From NCBI GenBank assembly GCA_964247705.1, contig CAXTVQ010000005.1, forward strand, positions 57,185-121,184: a stretch of DNA of 64,000 nt, given 5' to 3'. The DNA is from LMUY01 sp964247705 (GTDB taxonomy: Bacteria; Pseudomonadota; Alphaproteobacteria; Acetobacterales; Acetobacteraceae). The notes beneath the pieces are model-generated. The model worked only from the letters and a program-made list of their open reading frames with translations. It was not told where the DNA came from and searched no databases. Numbering within the stretch: the first letter of the stretch is position 1; every line of letters starts with the position of its first letter. Below are positions 45,204 through 53,462 of this stretch, one piece after another. The position numbers and the translations under genes are program-made.

Positions 45204-46135
45204 GCAAGCAAGCCGTGATGCCCGCGTCCGCCCTCTCTACGCCGGACAGGGCGGTGGATGCCGAGCTCGAGCTGATGGGGGCGCCGGCCACGCGGGTGCG
45301 GGGCTACTGGCGCTCGGTGGTGTACCGCCTCAGCCATGATTGGGTGACGCTCGCGTTCGGGGCCGTGGTGCTGGCGATCATCCTGCTGGCGATCTTTGCG
45401 CCGCTGATCGCGCCGTTCGATCCGTACCAGCAGAGCATCATCGGCCGGTTAAAGCCGTTCGGCTGGCGCGGGCATCCGTGGGGGACGGACGAGTTGGGCC
45501 GCGACATGATGAGCCGGCTGATCTATGGCGGGCGCATCTCGCTGACCATGGGGCTGGTTCCGGTGCTGATCGCGACGGCGGTGGGCGGCACGCTCGGCAT
45601 CATCGGCGGGTTCGCCGGGAAGGTGACCAACACCGCGATCATGCGCACGATGGACGTGTTCTACGCCTTCCCGTCGATCCTGCTGGCGGTGGCGATTTCC
45701 GGGGCGATGGGCGGCGGGATCCTCAACGGCATCTTCTCGCTGAGCCTGGTGTTCATTCCGGCGATGTGCCGCATCGCGGAGACGGCGACGGCGCAGATCA
45801 AGAACCTGGATTACATCGAGGCGGCGCGGGCGAGCGGGGCCGGCACGCTGACCATCGTGCGGCACCATGTGCTGGGCAACGTGCTGGGCCCGGTGTTCAT
45901 CTATGCGTCGAGCCTGGTCAGCGTGAGCATCCTGCTGGCGTCTGGCTTGTCGTTCCTGGGATTGGGCGTGCAGCCGCCGGAGCCGGATTGGGGCTTGATG
46001 CTGAGCACGCTGCGGCAATCGATCTACGTGGACCCGCTGGGATGCGCGCTGCCGGGGGTCGCGATCTTCATCACCTCGATCTGCTTCAACCTGGTGAGCG
46101 ACGGGGTGCGGGCGGCGATGGACGTGCGGATTTGA
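45200..46135 (+). CDS. Dipeptide-type ABC transporter permease (DppC-like)
   Basis: A 311-residue partner permease. The N-terminal hydrophilic stretch is followed by one helix and then the HPWGTDELGRDMMSRLIYGGRISL segment diagnostic of DppC proteins, and the EAARASGAGTLTIVRHHVLGN coupling loop. Starts at the ATG inside the dppB-like stop. The following ATPase gene begins in its own stop (TTGA). Confidence 0.94.
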   Translation: MSKQAVMPASALSTPDRAVDAELELMGAPATRVRGYWRSVVYRLSHDWVTLAFGAVVLAIILLAIFAPLIAPFDPYQQSIIGRLKPFGWRGHPWGTDELGRDMMSRLIYGGRISLTMGLVPVLIATAVGGTLGIIGGFAGKVTNTAIMRTMDVFYAFPSILLAVAISGAMGGGILNGIFSLSLVFIPAMCRIAETATAQIKNLDYIEAARASGAGTLTIVRHHVLGNVLGPVFIYASSLVSVSILLASGLSFLGLGVQPPEPDWGLMLSTLRQSIYVDPLGCALPGVAIFITSICFNLVSDGVRAAMDVRI

Positions 46136-47166
46136 ACGCCTACGTCGACGCCCGGGACCGCGGCGGCGCGTCGCAGCCGATGCTGATCGCGCGCGACCTC
46201 CGCCGCCATTTCAAGGTGAAGGGCGCCGGCAAGGGTGCGGTGGTGCGCGCGGTGGACGGCATCTCGTTCACCCTGTTCAAGGGCGAGACCCTCGGCGTGG
46301 TGGGCGAGTCCGGCTGCGGCAAGTCCACACTGGCGCGGCTGCTGCTGCACCTCGTGGTGCCGGACCATGGCGAGCTGATCTTCGATGGCGATGCGGTGGG
46401 CGAGGACCGGGGTGTCACCATCGCGGACCTGCGGCGGCAGGTGCAGATGGTGTTCCAGGACAGCTACTCCTCGCTCAACCCGCGCATGCCGGTGCAGGAC
46501 TCGATCGCGTTCGGCCCGATGGTGAACGGGCGCAGCAAGCCCGAGGCGCGCCGGATCGCGCAGGACATCCTGGTCAAGGTCGGGCTTAGGCCGGACCTGT
46601 TCGGGCCGCGCTATCCGCACGAGCTGTCCGGCGGGCAGAAGCAGCGGGTGAACATCGCCCGTGCGCTGGCGGTCGGGCCGCGGATGGTGATCCTGGACGA
46701 GGCGGTGTCCGCGCTGGACAAATCGGTCGAGGCGCAGGTGCTGAACCTGCTGCGCCAGCTCAAGCGCACGCTCAACCTCACCTATCTGTTCATCAGCCAC
46801 GACCTGAACGTGGTGCGCTACATCAGCGACCGGGTGCTGGTGATGTATCTTGGCCAGGTGGTGGAGCTTGGCCCGGCCTCGGGCGTGTTCGGTGCGGCGC
46901 GGCATCCTTACACGCAGGCGCTGCTCGGTTCGCGGCTGTCGATGGACGCGTCGCGCCGGGTGGAGGCGCCGCCGTTGGTCGGGGATCCGCCGAGCCCGAT
47001 CAACCCGCCGTCCGGCTGCCGTTTCCGGACGCGCTGCCCGCATGCGGAGGACGTTTGTGAGAGCATCATGCCGGTCCTGGGCGAGTGGGCGAACCGCGCT
47101 TCCCACATCGCGGCGTGTCACATGACGGATCCGGACTCCGGCCACACCCTGGCGGGGACGGCGTAA
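46132..47166 (+). CDS. Dipeptide-type ABC transporter ATP-binding protein (DppF-like)
   Basis: A 344-residue ATPase with Walker A GESGCGKST, signature LSGGQKQR, Walker B MVILDEAVSALD and H-loop FISHD, plus the oligopeptide-type C-terminal extension with its cysteine cluster (CRFRTRCPHAEDVC), which may bind an iron-sulfur cluster. The Walker B Glu is followed by Ala (DEAVSALD) where Pro is usual. A TTG at 46132 overlapping the upstream stop is the likely start; ATG at 46180 is the alternative. Confidence 0.92.
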   Translation: MNAYVDARDRGGASQPMLIARDLRRHFKVKGAGKGAVVRAVDGISFTLFKGETLGVVGESGCGKSTLARLLLHLVVPDHGELIFDGDAVGEDRGVTIADLRRQVQMVFQDSYSSLNPRMPVQDSIAFGPMVNGRSKPEARRIAQDILVKVGLRPDLFGPRYPHELSGGQKQRVNIARALAVGPRMVILDEAVSALDKSVEAQVLNLLRQLKRTLNLTYLFISHDLNVVRYISDRVLVMYLGQVVELGPASGVFGAARHPYTQALLGSRLSMDASRRVEAPPLVGDPPSPINPPSGCRFRTRCPHAEDVCESIMPVLGEWANRASHIAACHMTDPDSGHTLAGTA

Positions 47167-48176
47167 TGGATGGGATGCTTGCCCCGGCGCCGCTGCTCGA
47201 AGTGGACGATCTCTCGGTCCAGTTCGTCTCCCGCGAGGCCACCGTCAACGCGGTGAGCGGGGCGAGTTTCAGCCTTCGCGCGGGCGAGGTGCTGTGCCTG
47301 CTGGGCGAGTCCGGCTCCGGCAAGTCGGTCACGTTGCGGGCGCTGATGCGGCTGCTGCCGAACCGGGCGCGGATCGGCGGGCGGGTGAGCGTGGCGGGGA
47401 AGGACGTGCTCGCGCTGCACGGCCGCGCGCTGCAGAGCTACCGCGGCGGCGACGTGGCGATGGTGTTCCAGGAGCCGATGACCGCCCTCGACCCGGTCTA
47501 CACCATCGGTCAGCACCTGACGGAGATGATCCGGCAGCATAAAGGCGGTTCGCGCACGGCGGCCCGTGCGCGGGCGATCGAGCTGCTGGACCTGGTGAAG
47601 ATCCCGGGTGCGGCGCGCCGGGTGGACGCGTATCCGCACGAGCTGTCCGGCGGGTTGCGGCAGCGGGCGATGATCGCGATCGCGCTGTCCTGCGGGCCGC
47701 GGCTGCTGCTGGCGGACGAGCCGACGACGGCGCTGGACGCGACGGTGCAGATCCAGGTGCTGATCCTGCTGCGGCGGCTGCAGCAGGAGCTGGGCATGGG
47801 CACGATCTTCGTCACGCACGATCTGGGCGTCGCGGCGGAAATCGCGGACCGGGTTGCGGTGATGTATGCGGGGCGGGTGGTCGAGGAGGGCCCGGTCGGC
47901 GACGTGCTGCGCGCGCCGGCGCACCCGTACACCGCGGGGCTGCTCGCCTCCACCGTGCACGACCAGCCGCCGGAGGAGGATATCGCGGCCATTCCCGGCA
48001 GCCCGCCCGATCTGCGCCGGCTGCCGCCGGGTTGTTCGTTCGCGCCGCGCTGCAGCCTGGCGATGGCGGCTTGCCGGCAGGGTTTCCCGGAGCCGGTGTA
48101 CCCCGCGCCGGGCCGCATGGCGCGCTGCCTGCGGGTGGCGGACGTGTTGAACGCCAAAACAGGAGAGTTGGTATGA
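47166..48176 (+). CDS. Dipeptide-type ABC transporter ATP-binding protein (DppD-like)
   Basis: A 336-residue ATPase with GESGSGKS, signature LSGGLRQR, LLLADEPTTALD and VTHDLG, and the C-terminal cysteine cluster CSFAPRCSLAMAAC. Together with the DppF-like protein it forms the heterodimeric motor. The ATG shares one base with the preceding TAA. The gene stop overlaps the isochorismatase-like ATG (ATGA), which ties the transporter to the hydrolases. Confidence 0.94.
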   Translation: MDGMLAPAPLLEVDDLSVQFVSREATVNAVSGASFSLRAGEVLCLLGESGSGKSVTLRALMRLLPNRARIGGRVSVAGKDVLALHGRALQSYRGGDVAMVFQEPMTALDPVYTIGQHLTEMIRQHKGGSRTAARARAIELLDLVKIPGAARRVDAYPHELSGGLRQRAMIAIALSCGPRLLLADEPTTALDATVQIQVLILLRRLQQELGMGTIFVTHDLGVAAEIADRVAVMYAGRVVEEGPVGDVLRAPAHPYTAGLLASTVHDQPPEEDIAAIPGSPPDLRRLPPGCSFAPRCSLAMAACRQGFPEPVYPAPGRMARCLRVADVLNAKTGELV

Positions 48177-48871
48177 AGGGCGTCTCCCTCCCGCAATCCG
48201 TGGTGGACCGCGTGCGCGCCAAGCGGGGCACGGAGCATATCTTCTCCGCCTTGGACGGTGCGCGCACGGCGCTCGTGGTGGTGGACATGCAGAACGCGTT
48301 CATGGACGACGCGGTGGGCCACGCCGTGTGCCCGGCGGCGCGGGATATCGTGCCCGCGGTCAACCGGCTGGCGGGCGCGGTGCGGCAGGCCGGGGGCGGG
48401 GTGTTCTGGGTCCGCAACACGTATGACCCGGTGGACGAGGTGGACTGGTCCGTGATGCAGGAGATGGCGACGCCGGAAGGCCGCCGCCGCCGGGCCGCCG
48501 CGATGGCGGAGGGCACGCCGGGCCATGCGCTGTGGCCGGCGCTGGATGTTCGGGCGGAGGATGTGCAGGTGAGGAAGCGGCGGTTCAGCGCGTTCCTGCC
48601 GGGTTCGTCCGAGCTGCCGGAGCTGTTGCGGGCGCGGGGGTTCGACACGGTGCTGATCACGGGGACCGTCACCAACGTGTGCTGCGAGTCCTCCGCGCGG
48701 GATGCGATGATGCGCAATTTCCGGGTGGTGATGGTGAGCGATGCGAATGCGGCCAACACGCCGGAGGAGCATGATGCGGCGCTGGTGTCGCTGTACCTGA
48801 CGTTTACGGACCTGATGGATACGGACATGATCATCGCCCGCCTGGCGCAACCTGCCGCGCAGGCGGCTTGA
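48173..48871 (+). CDS. Isochorismatase-fold cysteine hydrolase
   Basis: A 232-residue cytoplasmic hydrolase. The catalytic triad of the family is present: Asp38 (VVVDMQNAF), Lys135 (VRKRRFSAF) and Cys170 (TVTNVCCESSARDA). Relatives with this NVCxESxARDA motif include ureidoacrylate amidohydrolase RutB, N-carbamoylsarcosine amidase and biuret hydrolase, all acting on C-N bonds next to a carbonyl. It starts inside the transporter ATPase stop with AGGAGAG ahead, and is followed 14 bases later by the AtzG-like gene. Substrate unknown; amide or ureide favoured by context. Confidence 0.9.
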   Translation: MKGVSLPQSVVDRVRAKRGTEHIFSALDGARTALVVVDMQNAFMDDAVGHAVCPAARDIVPAVNRLAGAVRQAGGGVFWVRNTYDPVDEVDWSVMQEMATPEGRRRRAAAMAEGTPGHALWPALDVRAEDVQVRKRRFSAFLPGSSELPELLRARGFDTVLITGTVTNVCCESSARDAMMRNFRVVMVSDANAANTPEEHDAALVSLYLTFTDLMDTDMIIARLAQPAAQAA

Positions 48872-48885
48872 GAGAGGGAACGACC

Positions 48886-49104
48886 ATGGCCGAGCTGCCC
48901 GACGATGCTGTGCTGATGCAGGAGCTGGACGTGCTGGCCAAGCGCGCCGGCTTGGTCATTCCCGAAGCGCGTAGGCCTGGCCTGTTCAACGGCTTCAAGG
49001 ACCTGCGCCGGATGGTGGCCCTGCTGCGCCAGCCGCGCACGGCCGCGAGCGAGCCGGCGGCCACGTTCACGATCGACACCATTACGCGGAGGTTGGGCGC
49101 ATGA
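48886..49104 (+). CDS. AtzG/GatC-like small amidase subunit (DUF4089-like)
   Basis: A 72-residue protein: an N-terminal helical bundle (LMQELDVLAKRAGLVI... LFNGFKDLRRMVALL), a flexible linker, and a C-terminal FTIDTITRRLGA tail. Size, helix pattern and position in front of an amidase gene match AtzG, the small partner of the 1-carboxybiuret hydrolase AtzE, itself related to GatC. Its stop overlaps the amidase ATG (ATGA), expected for subunits made in equal amounts. The call rests on architecture and context, since the sequence itself is short. Confidence 0.7.
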   Translation: MAELPDDAVLMQELDVLAKRAGLVIPEARRPGLFNGFKDLRRMVALLRQPRTAASEPAATFTIDTITRRLGA

Positions 49105-50507
49105 CCGCGCTCCATGAGTTGTCGATTGCCGAAGCCGGACGGGCTTTGCGGTCCGGCGAGGTGACCTCGGTGGCGCTGACCGAGGATGCGTTGTCCCGCA
49201 TCGCGGCGATCGACGGGCAGTTGGACAGTTTCATCACCGTCACGGCCGACCGTGCGCGGGCGGATGCCGCGGCGGCCGACGCCGCGTTCAAGCAGGGCGT
49301 GGACAAGGGCCCGTTGCAAGGCGTGCCCTATGCGCTGAAGGACATCTACGACACGGCGGGGATCCGCACGACGTGCCACTCCAAACTGCGGGAGCACGTG
49401 GTTCCCGCAGAGGATTCGGTGGTCGCGGCCAAGCTGGCGGCGGCGGGGGGTGTATTGCTCGGCAAGCTGGCGACGCACGAGTTCGCGCTGGGCGGGCCGT
49501 CGTTCGACCTGCCGTTTCCGCCGGCGCGCAACCCTTGGAACCGGGACCATATGCCGGGCGGCTCCTCCTCGGGGTCCGGGGCGGCGGTTGCGGCCGGGTT
49601 GGTGCGCATGGCGATGGGGTCGGACACCGGCGGTTCGATCCGCGGTCCGGCCGGGTATTGCGGCACGGTGGGGCTGAAGCCCACGTACGGCTTGGTGTCG
49701 CGGCGCGGCGTGTTTCCGCTGTCGACGACGCTCGACCATTGCGGGCCGCTGTCCTGGACGGTGGAGGACTCCGCCATCACGCTCTCGCTGCTTGCGGGGT
49801 ACGATCCGCTGGACCCGGCGAGTGTGGACCGTCCTAAGGCAGACTACCTTGCAAGCCTGCATGAGGGCGTGCGTGGCCTGCGCATCGGCGTGCCGCGGGG
49901 CTTTTTTGCCGAGGCCTCGGGCGCCTCGCCGGAAGCCGTCGCGTCGATCGATAAGGCGGCGCAGACATTGGCGGAGCTGGGCGCCACGGTGGAGCAGATC
50001 ACCCTGCCGGATTACGAGCTGTTCAACGCGTGCGGGCGCGTGACCATGTTCAGCGAGGCCTACGCGATCCACGAGCAGGACTACCAGAACCGCCCGCTCG
50101 ACTTCGGGCAGCTCACTTGGATGCGCATGACACTGGGCGCATTCGTGACGGCGGCGGATTTGCACCAGGCGACGCGGCTCCGGCGCGAGCTATGCGAGGC
50201 GGTCAGCCGCCAATTGCTGACGTATGATGCGCTGATCACCGCCAACACCCTGACCACGGCGCCGGCTTTGGCGGAGATCGATCCCAACAACCCGCCGAAC
50301 TACCCGATCCAGACGATGGCGTTCAACGTCACCGGGCACCCGGCAATGGCGATCCCGACCGGGTTCGCGGCGAACGGGCTGCCGCTGTCGATGCAGATCG
50401 TCGGGCGGGCGTTCGACGAGGCGACGGTGCTGCGGATCGGCGCCGCGTTCGAGAAGGCGACGGGACTGACGAGCCGGCGGCCGGCCTGCGCGATGGTTCG
50501 ACGCTAA
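49101..50507 (+). CDS. Amidase-signature hydrolase (AtzE/GatA-like)
   Basis: A 468-residue amidase. The Ser-cisSer-Lys triad is Lys80 (ALKDIYD), Ser155 (GGSSSGSG) and Ser179 (GSDTGGSIRGPA). The length lacks the C-terminal extra domain of allophanate hydrolase. The coupled AtzG/GatC-like gene suggests a two-subunit enzyme. It should hydrolyse an amide or carboxy-ureide product, perhaps the product of the neighbouring isochorismatase-fold enzyme. GatA itself is unlikely because no gatB is present and the operon is catabolic. Confidence 0.92.
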   Translation: MTALHELSIAEAGRALRSGEVTSVALTEDALSRIAAIDGQLDSFITVTADRARADAAAADAAFKQGVDKGPLQGVPYALKDIYDTAGIRTTCHSKLREHVVPAEDSVVAAKLAAAGGVLLGKLATHEFALGGPSFDLPFPPARNPWNRDHMPGGSSSGSGAAVAAGLVRMAMGSDTGGSIRGPAGYCGTVGLKPTYGLVSRRGVFPLSTTLDHCGPLSWTVEDSAITLSLLAGYDPLDPASVDRPKADYLASLHEGVRGLRIGVPRGFFAEASGASPEAVASIDKAAQTLAELGATVEQITLPDYELFNACGRVTMFSEAYAIHEQDYQNRPLDFGQLTWMRMTLGAFVTAADLHQATRLRRELCEAVSRQLLTYDALITANTLTTAPALAEIDPNNPPNYPIQTMAFNVTGHPAMAIPTGFAANGLPLSMQIVGRAFDEATVLRIGAAFEKATGLTSRRPACAMVRR

Positions 50508-50544
50508 TTCCGCGGGTTCTCCGCCCAAAGCGCCCTCACTCCGA

Positions 50545-50571
50545 CCCTCTCCGGTGAAGGACGGGAGAGGG
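50545..50571. terminator. Dispersed palindrome after the amidase operon
   Basis: CCCTCTCCGGT / ACGGGAGAGGG with loop GAAGG and one mismatch in the stem. It lies 38 bases past the amidase stop. An extra copy of the right arm, CGGGAGAGGG, follows at 50580-50589, which suggests a partial duplication. Confidence 0.6.
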
Positions 50572-50676
50572 AGCAGAGGCGGGAGAGGGAGAAGAGGTGC
50601 GGCGGAGGCCATTTCCGAATGGCGCCGATGCGGGTAACGTTCCGCGCGCAACCGATACACGCTGGGAGTAAACACA

Positions 50677-51780
50677 ATGTTTCGACGGATGATGCTGGCG
50701 ACGGCCGGCGCCATGGCGCTCACGCTTGCCGCCGGGGCTGCGCAGGCTCAGGTCAAGATTGCCGCGGCAGGGCCGATGACGGGGCAATACGCCGCGTTCG
50801 GTGCACAATTGAAGAACGGCGCCGAGCAGGCGGTGGCCGACCTGAACAAGGCGGGCGGCGTGCTCGGCCAGCAGATCCAGCTCAACATCGGCGATGACGC
50901 CTGCGACCCGCGCCAGGCGGTGTCGGTGGCCAACCAGTTCGCCAGCCAGGGCGACAAGCTCGTGGTCGGGCATTTCTGCTCCGGCAGTTCGATCCCGGCC
51001 AGCAAGGTGTATGCGGAGGAGGGCATCCTCGAGATCACGCCGGCCTCCACCAACCCGGACTTCACTGACAAAGGGAGCTGGAACACGTTCCGCGTCTGCG
51101 GCCGTGACGACCAGCAGGGCCAGGTGGCAGGCGACTACATCGCCGCACACTATAAGGACGACAAGATCGCGGTGCTGAACGACAACACCGCCTACGGCAA
51201 GGGCCTGGCCGACGAGACTGAAAAGAACATGGAGGCGAAGGGGGTCAAGCCGACGCTCGTCACCGCCTATACGCCCGGCGAGAAGGATTACTCGGCTCTG
51301 GTCAGCCGAATGAAGGCGGCCGGAATCCAGGTGATCTATATCGGCGGCTATCACACCGAGGCCGGGCTGATCATCCGTCAGGCCAAGGAACAAGGTATGA
51401 ACCCGACGCTGATCAGCGGCGATGCGCTGGTCACGAAGGAATTCTGGCAGATCTCCGGGCCTGCCGGCGAAGGCACGATGATGACATTCGCGCCCGACCT
51501 GGAGAAGCGCGCGCAGGCGGCTGCCGTGGTCAAGGAGTTCAAGGACAAGGGGATCGATCCGGAGGGCTACACGCTCTACAGCTACGCCTCGGTGCAGATC
51601 TGGGCGGAAGCGGCTACGAAGGCCGGGACGGTCGACCCGCACAAGGTGGCGGCGACGCTGAAGAGTGATGGCCCGTGGCCGACGATCATCGGACCCATCA
51701 CGTTCGATTCCAAGGGCGACGTGGAGGGGCCAAGCTACGTGTTCTACGTGTGGAAGGACGGCAACTACAGCGAGATGTAG
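50677..51780 (+). CDS. Branched-chain amino-acid type periplasmic binding protein (LivJ/LivK-like), orphan
   Basis: A 367-residue family 4-type binding protein with a signal peptide (residues 1-24, ending AQA-QV). The mature part closely follows LivJ: AGPMTGQYAAFG, AVADLNKAGGVLGQQIQL, DDACDPRQAVSVANQF, GHFCSGSSIPAS and YTPGEKDYSALVSRMKAAGI. The two cysteines in DDACDP and GHFCSG match the LivJ disulfide. No permease or ATPase of the Liv type is next to it. GGGAG precedes the ATG. It probably serves a distant transporter, or acts as a ligand receptor. Confidence 0.92.
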   Translation: MFRRMMLATAGAMALTLAAGAAQAQVKIAAAGPMTGQYAAFGAQLKNGAEQAVADLNKAGGVLGQQIQLNIGDDACDPRQAVSVANQFASQGDKLVVGHFCSGSSIPASKVYAEEGILEITPASTNPDFTDKGSWNTFRVCGRDDQQGQVAGDYIAAHYKDDKIAVLNDNTAYGKGLADETEKNMEAKGVKPTLVTAYTPGEKDYSALVSRMKAAGIQVIYIGGYHTEAGLIIRQAKEQGMNPTLISGDALVTKEFWQISGPAGEGTMMTFAPDLEKRAQAAAVVKEFKDKGIDPEGYTLYSYASVQIWAEAATKAGTVDPHKVAATLKSDGPWPTIIGPITFDSKGDVEGPSYVFYVWKDGNYSEM

Positions 51781-51789
51781 CCGCCGGAT

Positions 51790-51816
51790 GGACCCTCCCC
51801 GACCTGGGGAGGGTCC
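51790..51816. terminator. Strong hairpin between convergent genes
   Basis: Perfect 11-base stem GGACCCTCCCC / GGGGAGGGTCC with loop GACCT, ten bases after the LivJ-like stop and ten bases before the csbD-like stop. A bidirectional terminator is the simplest reading. Confidence 0.7.
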
Positions 51817-51825
51817 GCAGCCGTC

Positions 51826-52011
51826 CTACGACTTGTCGAGCGCGTCGCGAGCCGAGTCCTTGACCCCGCCCACGGTGTTCTGGACCTTGCCGGATGCCTT
51901 GTCGGCCTTGCCTTCGGCCTCCAGCTTCGTGTCGCCCGTCAGCTTGCCGGCGCCTTCTTTCACAGCGCCTTTGGCCTGGTCGAGCGCACCCTTGATACGG
52001 TCGGTATCCAT
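51826..52011 (-). CDS. CsbD family stress protein
   Basis: A 61-residue hydrophilic protein made of the CsbD repeat: DRIKGALDQAKGAVKEGAGKLTGD and KADKASGKVQNTVGGVKD. Members are general stress proteins with an unordered, charged sequence and unknown mechanism. I start at the ATG giving MDTDRIKG, the family start; an upstream in-frame codon would add an unconserved tail. It is monocistronic. Confidence 0.9.
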   Translation of the reverse strand: MDTDRIKGALDQAKGAVKEGAGKLTGDTKLEAEGKADKASGKVQNTVGGVKDSARDALDKS

Positions 52012-52089
52012 AGCGTTTACTCCGAAGCGGCTTGATGCCGTGTGACCATAACGAAGCATGGGCCGGGCGGTTTCAGCCCAGGGTCCGCC

Positions 52090-52557
52090 TCAGACGGAGG
52101 GCGCTTGCTGTAGCCGCCGCGTCGGCTGCGTGCCGTTCACACCGCCCGATGCGTCCACTTTCGGGATGTACCGCGTACGGCGGGCAGTGTCCCCCGCGTT
52201 GGCGTCACGCGTGCTCATCGTCACGGCACAGGCAATGTCCAACGCGGTGACGCCAGCGACGAGCAGGGTGGCGATCGCGGCCGATCCACGCCGCTTGTTG
52301 CGGGGGTTGAGCGCCAGGGCTAGCGCCGCAAGGTCCATCGCGTCACCGGCGACGCGGGACCAGGGGCCGGAGGGGGACCAGGGCTTGCCCATGATCATGC
52401 CGCCGGCAAATAGCTCCCGAAAGCCGAAGGAGCGCACCAGGGTCGCTCCCCCGGGCAGGCCGAGGTTGCGAGACAAGGCCTTGGGCGCGGCCACTTCCAG
52501 TGCCCCCAGGGCGAGGCTGAACCCGCCCAACAGGCGATTTACGACGATGGCGTTCAT
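52090..52557 (-). CDS. Small membrane protein of unknown function (DUF4267-like)
   Basis: A 155-residue protein with about three hydrophobic segments (RLLGGFSLALGALEVAAP, the FRELFAGGMIMG region and AAIATLLVAGVTALDIACAV) and a soluble C-terminal tail. The layout resembles DUF4267-type or cyclase/dehydrase-linked membrane proteins, but I do not recognise it with certainty. The ATG overlaps the stop of the DUF4336-like gene (ATGA), so the two are made together. Confidence 0.65.
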   Translation of the reverse strand: MNAIVVNRLLGGFSLALGALEVAAPKALSRNLGLPGGATLVRSFGFRELFAGGMIMGKPWSPSGPWSRVAGDAMDLAALALALNPRNKRRGSAAIATLLVAGVTALDIACAVTMSTRDANAGDTARRTRYIPKVDASGGVNGTQPTRRLQQAPSV

Positions 52558-53462
52558 GCTCTTTCCTCCTTCGGCAGCAACCAGGACAGCGAGCGCACCA
52601 GCGCACCCGATGCATCGCTGCCCTCGAACAAATGGCCGTGGGCGAACACCACGCGCTCGGGATGCAGGGCGACCAGACGGCTGGCAGCCTGCTGCGCCCG
52701 CTTGCCGCCGGCACTGACTACTGCGCGCAGATGGGCCGGGGCGCGGCCGAACGGCGCCGCGTTGCCGAGCAGCCGTGCGAGTGGGCGCAACGCGGCGGGA
52801 AGGCGGGGGAGTTCGAAGTTCTGCACCAGGTCGGCCAGCACCAGCGTGCGGGACGGGCGGTGGAACAGCGCCACCTCGGTGAACCCCAGGGCGCCCGGGA
52901 CCGGGATCAGGTCCAACGTGGACGCCCATTCGGCGGGCGCTTCGTCGGACAGGATGGCATCGATGCGAAGGCCGGACTTCTTCACCTGTTCGCGCCGCGA
53001 CAGGCCGGGCGCGGCCCAGAGCTTTGCCTGGGGGTAGGTGCGCTGCCACTCGGGGGCATACATCCAGTGGGCCAGGTTCGGCGCCACGATGGCGCGGACG
53101 GGGCCGAGCGCATCCATCTCCGCGCGCAGACCCGGCGTGGAGCGGGTGGGGGAGTGCAGCAGCAGGCCGCCGTCCGGCAGCTTGATCACCGTCATGCGCA
53201 ATGGGGCCACGCCGTGCAGCGGGCCGCTGTCCACGATCCAGATCCCGTCGGCCAGCGGCTTGAGCGTGTCCACCGGGTCATACGTCGGCGGCAGGTCCGT
53301 GCCCTTCAGTTGCGCGCGCAGGGTGGCATCGGCGACCGCGACCGCGGTGACGCCGGCGGCGAACAGCAACGTGCCCGCGACGGGGCGCCGCCGGGTCGCG
53401 ATGACGCCGGCGGTTGCCACGGCTCCGCCCACGGCGAAGTCGAACTTGGTGAGCTTGGGCAT
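52554..53462 (-). CDS. DUF4336-like metallo-beta-lactamase-fold protein, membrane anchored
   Basis: A 302-residue protein with two hydrophobic segments in the first 50 residues, followed by a DUF4336-like domain. The domain shows ADGIWIVDSGPL, MTVIKLPDGGLLLHSPTR, VRAIVAPNLAHW and ERVVFAHGH, the layout of a metallo-beta-lactamase fold in which some canonical metal ligands are replaced. Activity cannot be assigned. It is coupled to the small membrane protein downstream by a four-base overlap. Together they may be an envelope or redox-stress pair. Confidence 0.75.
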   Translation of the reverse strand: MPKLTKFDFAVGGAVATAGVIATRRRPVAGTLLFAAGVTAVAVADATLRAQLKGTDLPPTYDPVDTLKPLADGIWIVDSGPLHGVAPLRMTVIKLPDGGLLLHSPTRSTPGLRAEMDALGPVRAIVAPNLAHWMYAPEWQRTYPQAKLWAAPGLSRREQVKKSGLRIDAILSDEAPAEWASTLDLIPVPGALGFTEVALFHRPSRTLVLADLVQNFELPRLPAALRPLARLLGNAAPFGRAPAHLRAVVSAGGKRAQQAASRLVALHPERVVFAHGHLFEGSDASGALVRSLSWLLPKEERA

